A stretch of 64,000 nt of DNA, from contig NZ_SDWJ01000001.1 in assembly GCF_009769755.1 (NCBI RefSeq), positions 1,116,001-1,180,000 on the forward strand, given 5' to 3'. A program made the position numbers and the translations under genes. This stretch comes from Sphingorhabdus profundilacus. Lineage in GTDB: Bacteria > Pseudomonadota > Alphaproteobacteria > Sphingomonadales > Sphingomonadaceae. Of the stretch, positions 63,047-64,000 are shown piece after piece (the stretch's first letter is position 1; every line of letters starts with the position of its first letter). Below the pieces are notes generated by a model. The model saw only the letters and a program-made list of their open reading frames with translations. It searched no databases and was not told the origin of the DNA.

Positions 63047-64000
63047 CTAAGCCGCTATAACATCCTTAGATTTCCTCGCCGCGCGGCGGCGGGCGAGCAG
63101 GCCGGCTGCGGCTGCGCCGAAGAGCAGGACCATGGGCGGGGCCGGAACATCGGTGCCTCCGGTGGAGCCGCCCGTCGATCCACCGCTCGACGAAGATGAC
63201 GAACTGGAGGATGAAGAAGAGCTGCTTGACGAGGAGGATGATCCACCAAAGGATGAAGACGTGCTGCCGCCAAAGCTTGACGAGCCGCCGGATGACGAAC
63301 TGGACGATGATCCGCTAGATCCGCTGCTGCCGCCCGAACCACCGGGATGGTCTGAGCCGCCGCCCGAGGACGAACTGCTGCTCGACGACGAACTCGACGA
63401 TGACGACGAGCTGGATGAAGAGGAGGAACCGGAACTGGTCACCGCACCACTTGATGTGCTGACATTGCCCGATGATGTCGAAACACCGCCTGTTGACGTC
63501 GATACACCACCGGTCGAAGTTGAAACGCCGCCAGTGGAGGTGCTGACGCCACCTGTTGATGTGGAAACGCCGCCCGATGTGCTTGAAGTGCTCGACCCAC
63601 CGGTGGATGTGCTGCTTGAACCGCCGGTGCTGGTGTTGCTGTTATTGTTGTTGATGATAATCGATGTGCCGTTGGATGACCCACTGCTGCTCGATGCGCC
63701 GGAAGATCCGATCGGCGTTCCGCTCGAAGCGCCCGCCGCGCCGCCATCGCTGCTCGTTCCGCCCGTGCTGCTGGAGGTCGACGAAATCACAATGCTTCCA
63801 CCGCCGCCACCGCCGCCGGAGAAACCGCCAAAAAATCCACCGCCAAAGCCGCCGCCAAAGCCGCCCGAACCGCCGATCAATACAGGAACGCCGCCGCCGC
63901 CGCCGCCTTCATAAGGCTGAGAGGGAAGGAACGGGACCGGAATGGGCGGCATGCCCTGGCTCGCGACTGTGACAACGCTGGGTGTGCAGGTGCTGGTCGT
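63047..64000 (-). CDS. Ser/Gly-rich surface protein with PEP-CTERM-like end (5' end outside window)
   Basis: The frame is open to the window edge: 16 codons precede the ATG at 63952, so the gene probably starts beyond the window. The visible 317 residues are almost fully low complexity: Gly-rich (GGFGGGFGGGFFGGF), an STGG-rich part with about five copies of GGVSTST, and long serine runs. The end is ordered: VPAPPMVLLFGAAAAGLLARRRAARK, which is a VPxP motif, a membrane helix and basic residues, as in PEP-CTERM sorting signals. It is probably a surface-exported, exosortase-processed protein; function unknown. The opposite strand is an open Asp/Glu/Pro-rich shadow. Confidence 0.72.
   Translation of the reverse strand, partial: TTSTCTPSVVTVASQGMPPIPVPFLPSQPYEGGGGGGVPVLIGGSGGFGGGFGGGFFGGFSGGGGGGGSIVISSTSSSTGGTSSDGGAAGASSGTPIGSSGASSSSGSSNGTSIIINNNNSNTSTGGSSSTSTGGSSTSSTSGGVSTSTGGVSTSTGGVSTSTGGVSTSTGGVSTSSGNVSTSSGAVTSSGSSSSSSSSSSSSSSSSSSSSSGGGSDHPGGSGGSSGSSGSSSSSSSGGSSSFGGSTSSSFGGSSSSSSSSSSSSSSSSSSSGGSTGGSTGGTDVPAPPMVLLFGAAAAGLLARRRAARKSKDVIAA

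Noticed and set aside
63480-63580. Regular short repeats that could suggest a CRISPR array
   Set aside because: The period is about 21 bp without unique spacers and encodes GGVSTST peptide repeats in frame.
63132-63914. 260-codon Asp/Glu/Pro-rich frame on the plus strand
   Set aside because: Antisense of the serine/glycine-rich surface gene; the repetitive composition keeps the other strand open.

Overview
The window looks like chromosomal core DNA of an alphaproteobacterium of the Sphingomonadales (Sphingorhabdus/Sphingopyxis-like). The evidence is the gene content (CobS/CobT pair, SspB, ATP12 chaperone, TrcR/DUF1013, DUF1192, a SigF-NrsF pair, RibB with a degenerate RibA domain), the moderately GC-rich codon use, and two families of dispersed palindromic repeats in the intergenic gaps. 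No rRNA, tRNA, prophage, insertion sequence or CRISPR array was recognised. Both ends cut a gene: cobS at the left and a serine-rich surface protein at the right.

Layout. 0-5.6 kb: cobS - secreted peroxiredoxin - lipoprotein hydrolase - cobT, then a ParDE-type toxin-antitoxin pair and a nitroreductase. 5.7-10.8 kb: cysS, small membrane protein, 2-hydroxyacid dehydrogenase, NTF2-like protein, ribosomal oxygenase, a zinc-ribbon protein and a convergent pseudouridine synthase. 10.8-15.2 kb, minus strand: kup and groES-groEL behind a CIRCE operator. 15.2-18.9 kb: a complete bufferin (copper-binding RiPP) operon bufA-bufB-bufC-bufD with its ECF sigma factor and zinc-finger-free anti-sigma NrsF. 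19-25 kb: hisBHAF, sspB, fumC, gmk. 25-30 kb: ATP12, HAD phosphatase, RluA-type synthase, crcB, two exported proteins. 30-36 kb: DUF167, a PAS-GGDEF-EAL-PilZ protein, a FlbD-like protein, acnA. 36-43.6 kb, minus strand: CoA-ester lyase, MaoC, biotin carboxylase (mccA), two small nuclease genes, carboxyltransferase (mccB), AbgT transporter. 43.7-45.4 kb: ribH and ribB. 45.6-56.4 kb: an acyl-CoA/lipid catabolism neighbourhood (acyl-CoA dehydrogenase, phosphotransferase, nitronate monooxygenase, TetR, acyl-CoA ligase, MBL hydrolase) with dinB. 56.5-64 kb: a second ParDE pair, trcR, hydrolase, quinone oxidoreductase, clpA, and the surface protein.

The most interesting signals are these. (1) An exact bipartite motif, GTAACC-N16-CGAA, which I recall as the Caulobacter SigF promoter, occurs four times in sense orientation 62-78 nt upstream of start codons: bufA, bufD (inside bufC), acnA, and the CoA-ester lyase convergent with acnA. 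This suggests one metal-stress sigma regulon joining bufferin synthesis and aconitase. (2) The mccB-mccA operon is interrupted by a GIY-YIG-like ORF and a DUF559 nuclease ORF. The DUF559 gene is enclosed by inverted copies of a two-hairpin repeat, and the stop/start overlaps of the operon are kept, which looks like a nuclease-associated mobile repeat. (3) A second family of bipartite palindromes occurs at six places, one of them between groES and groEL.
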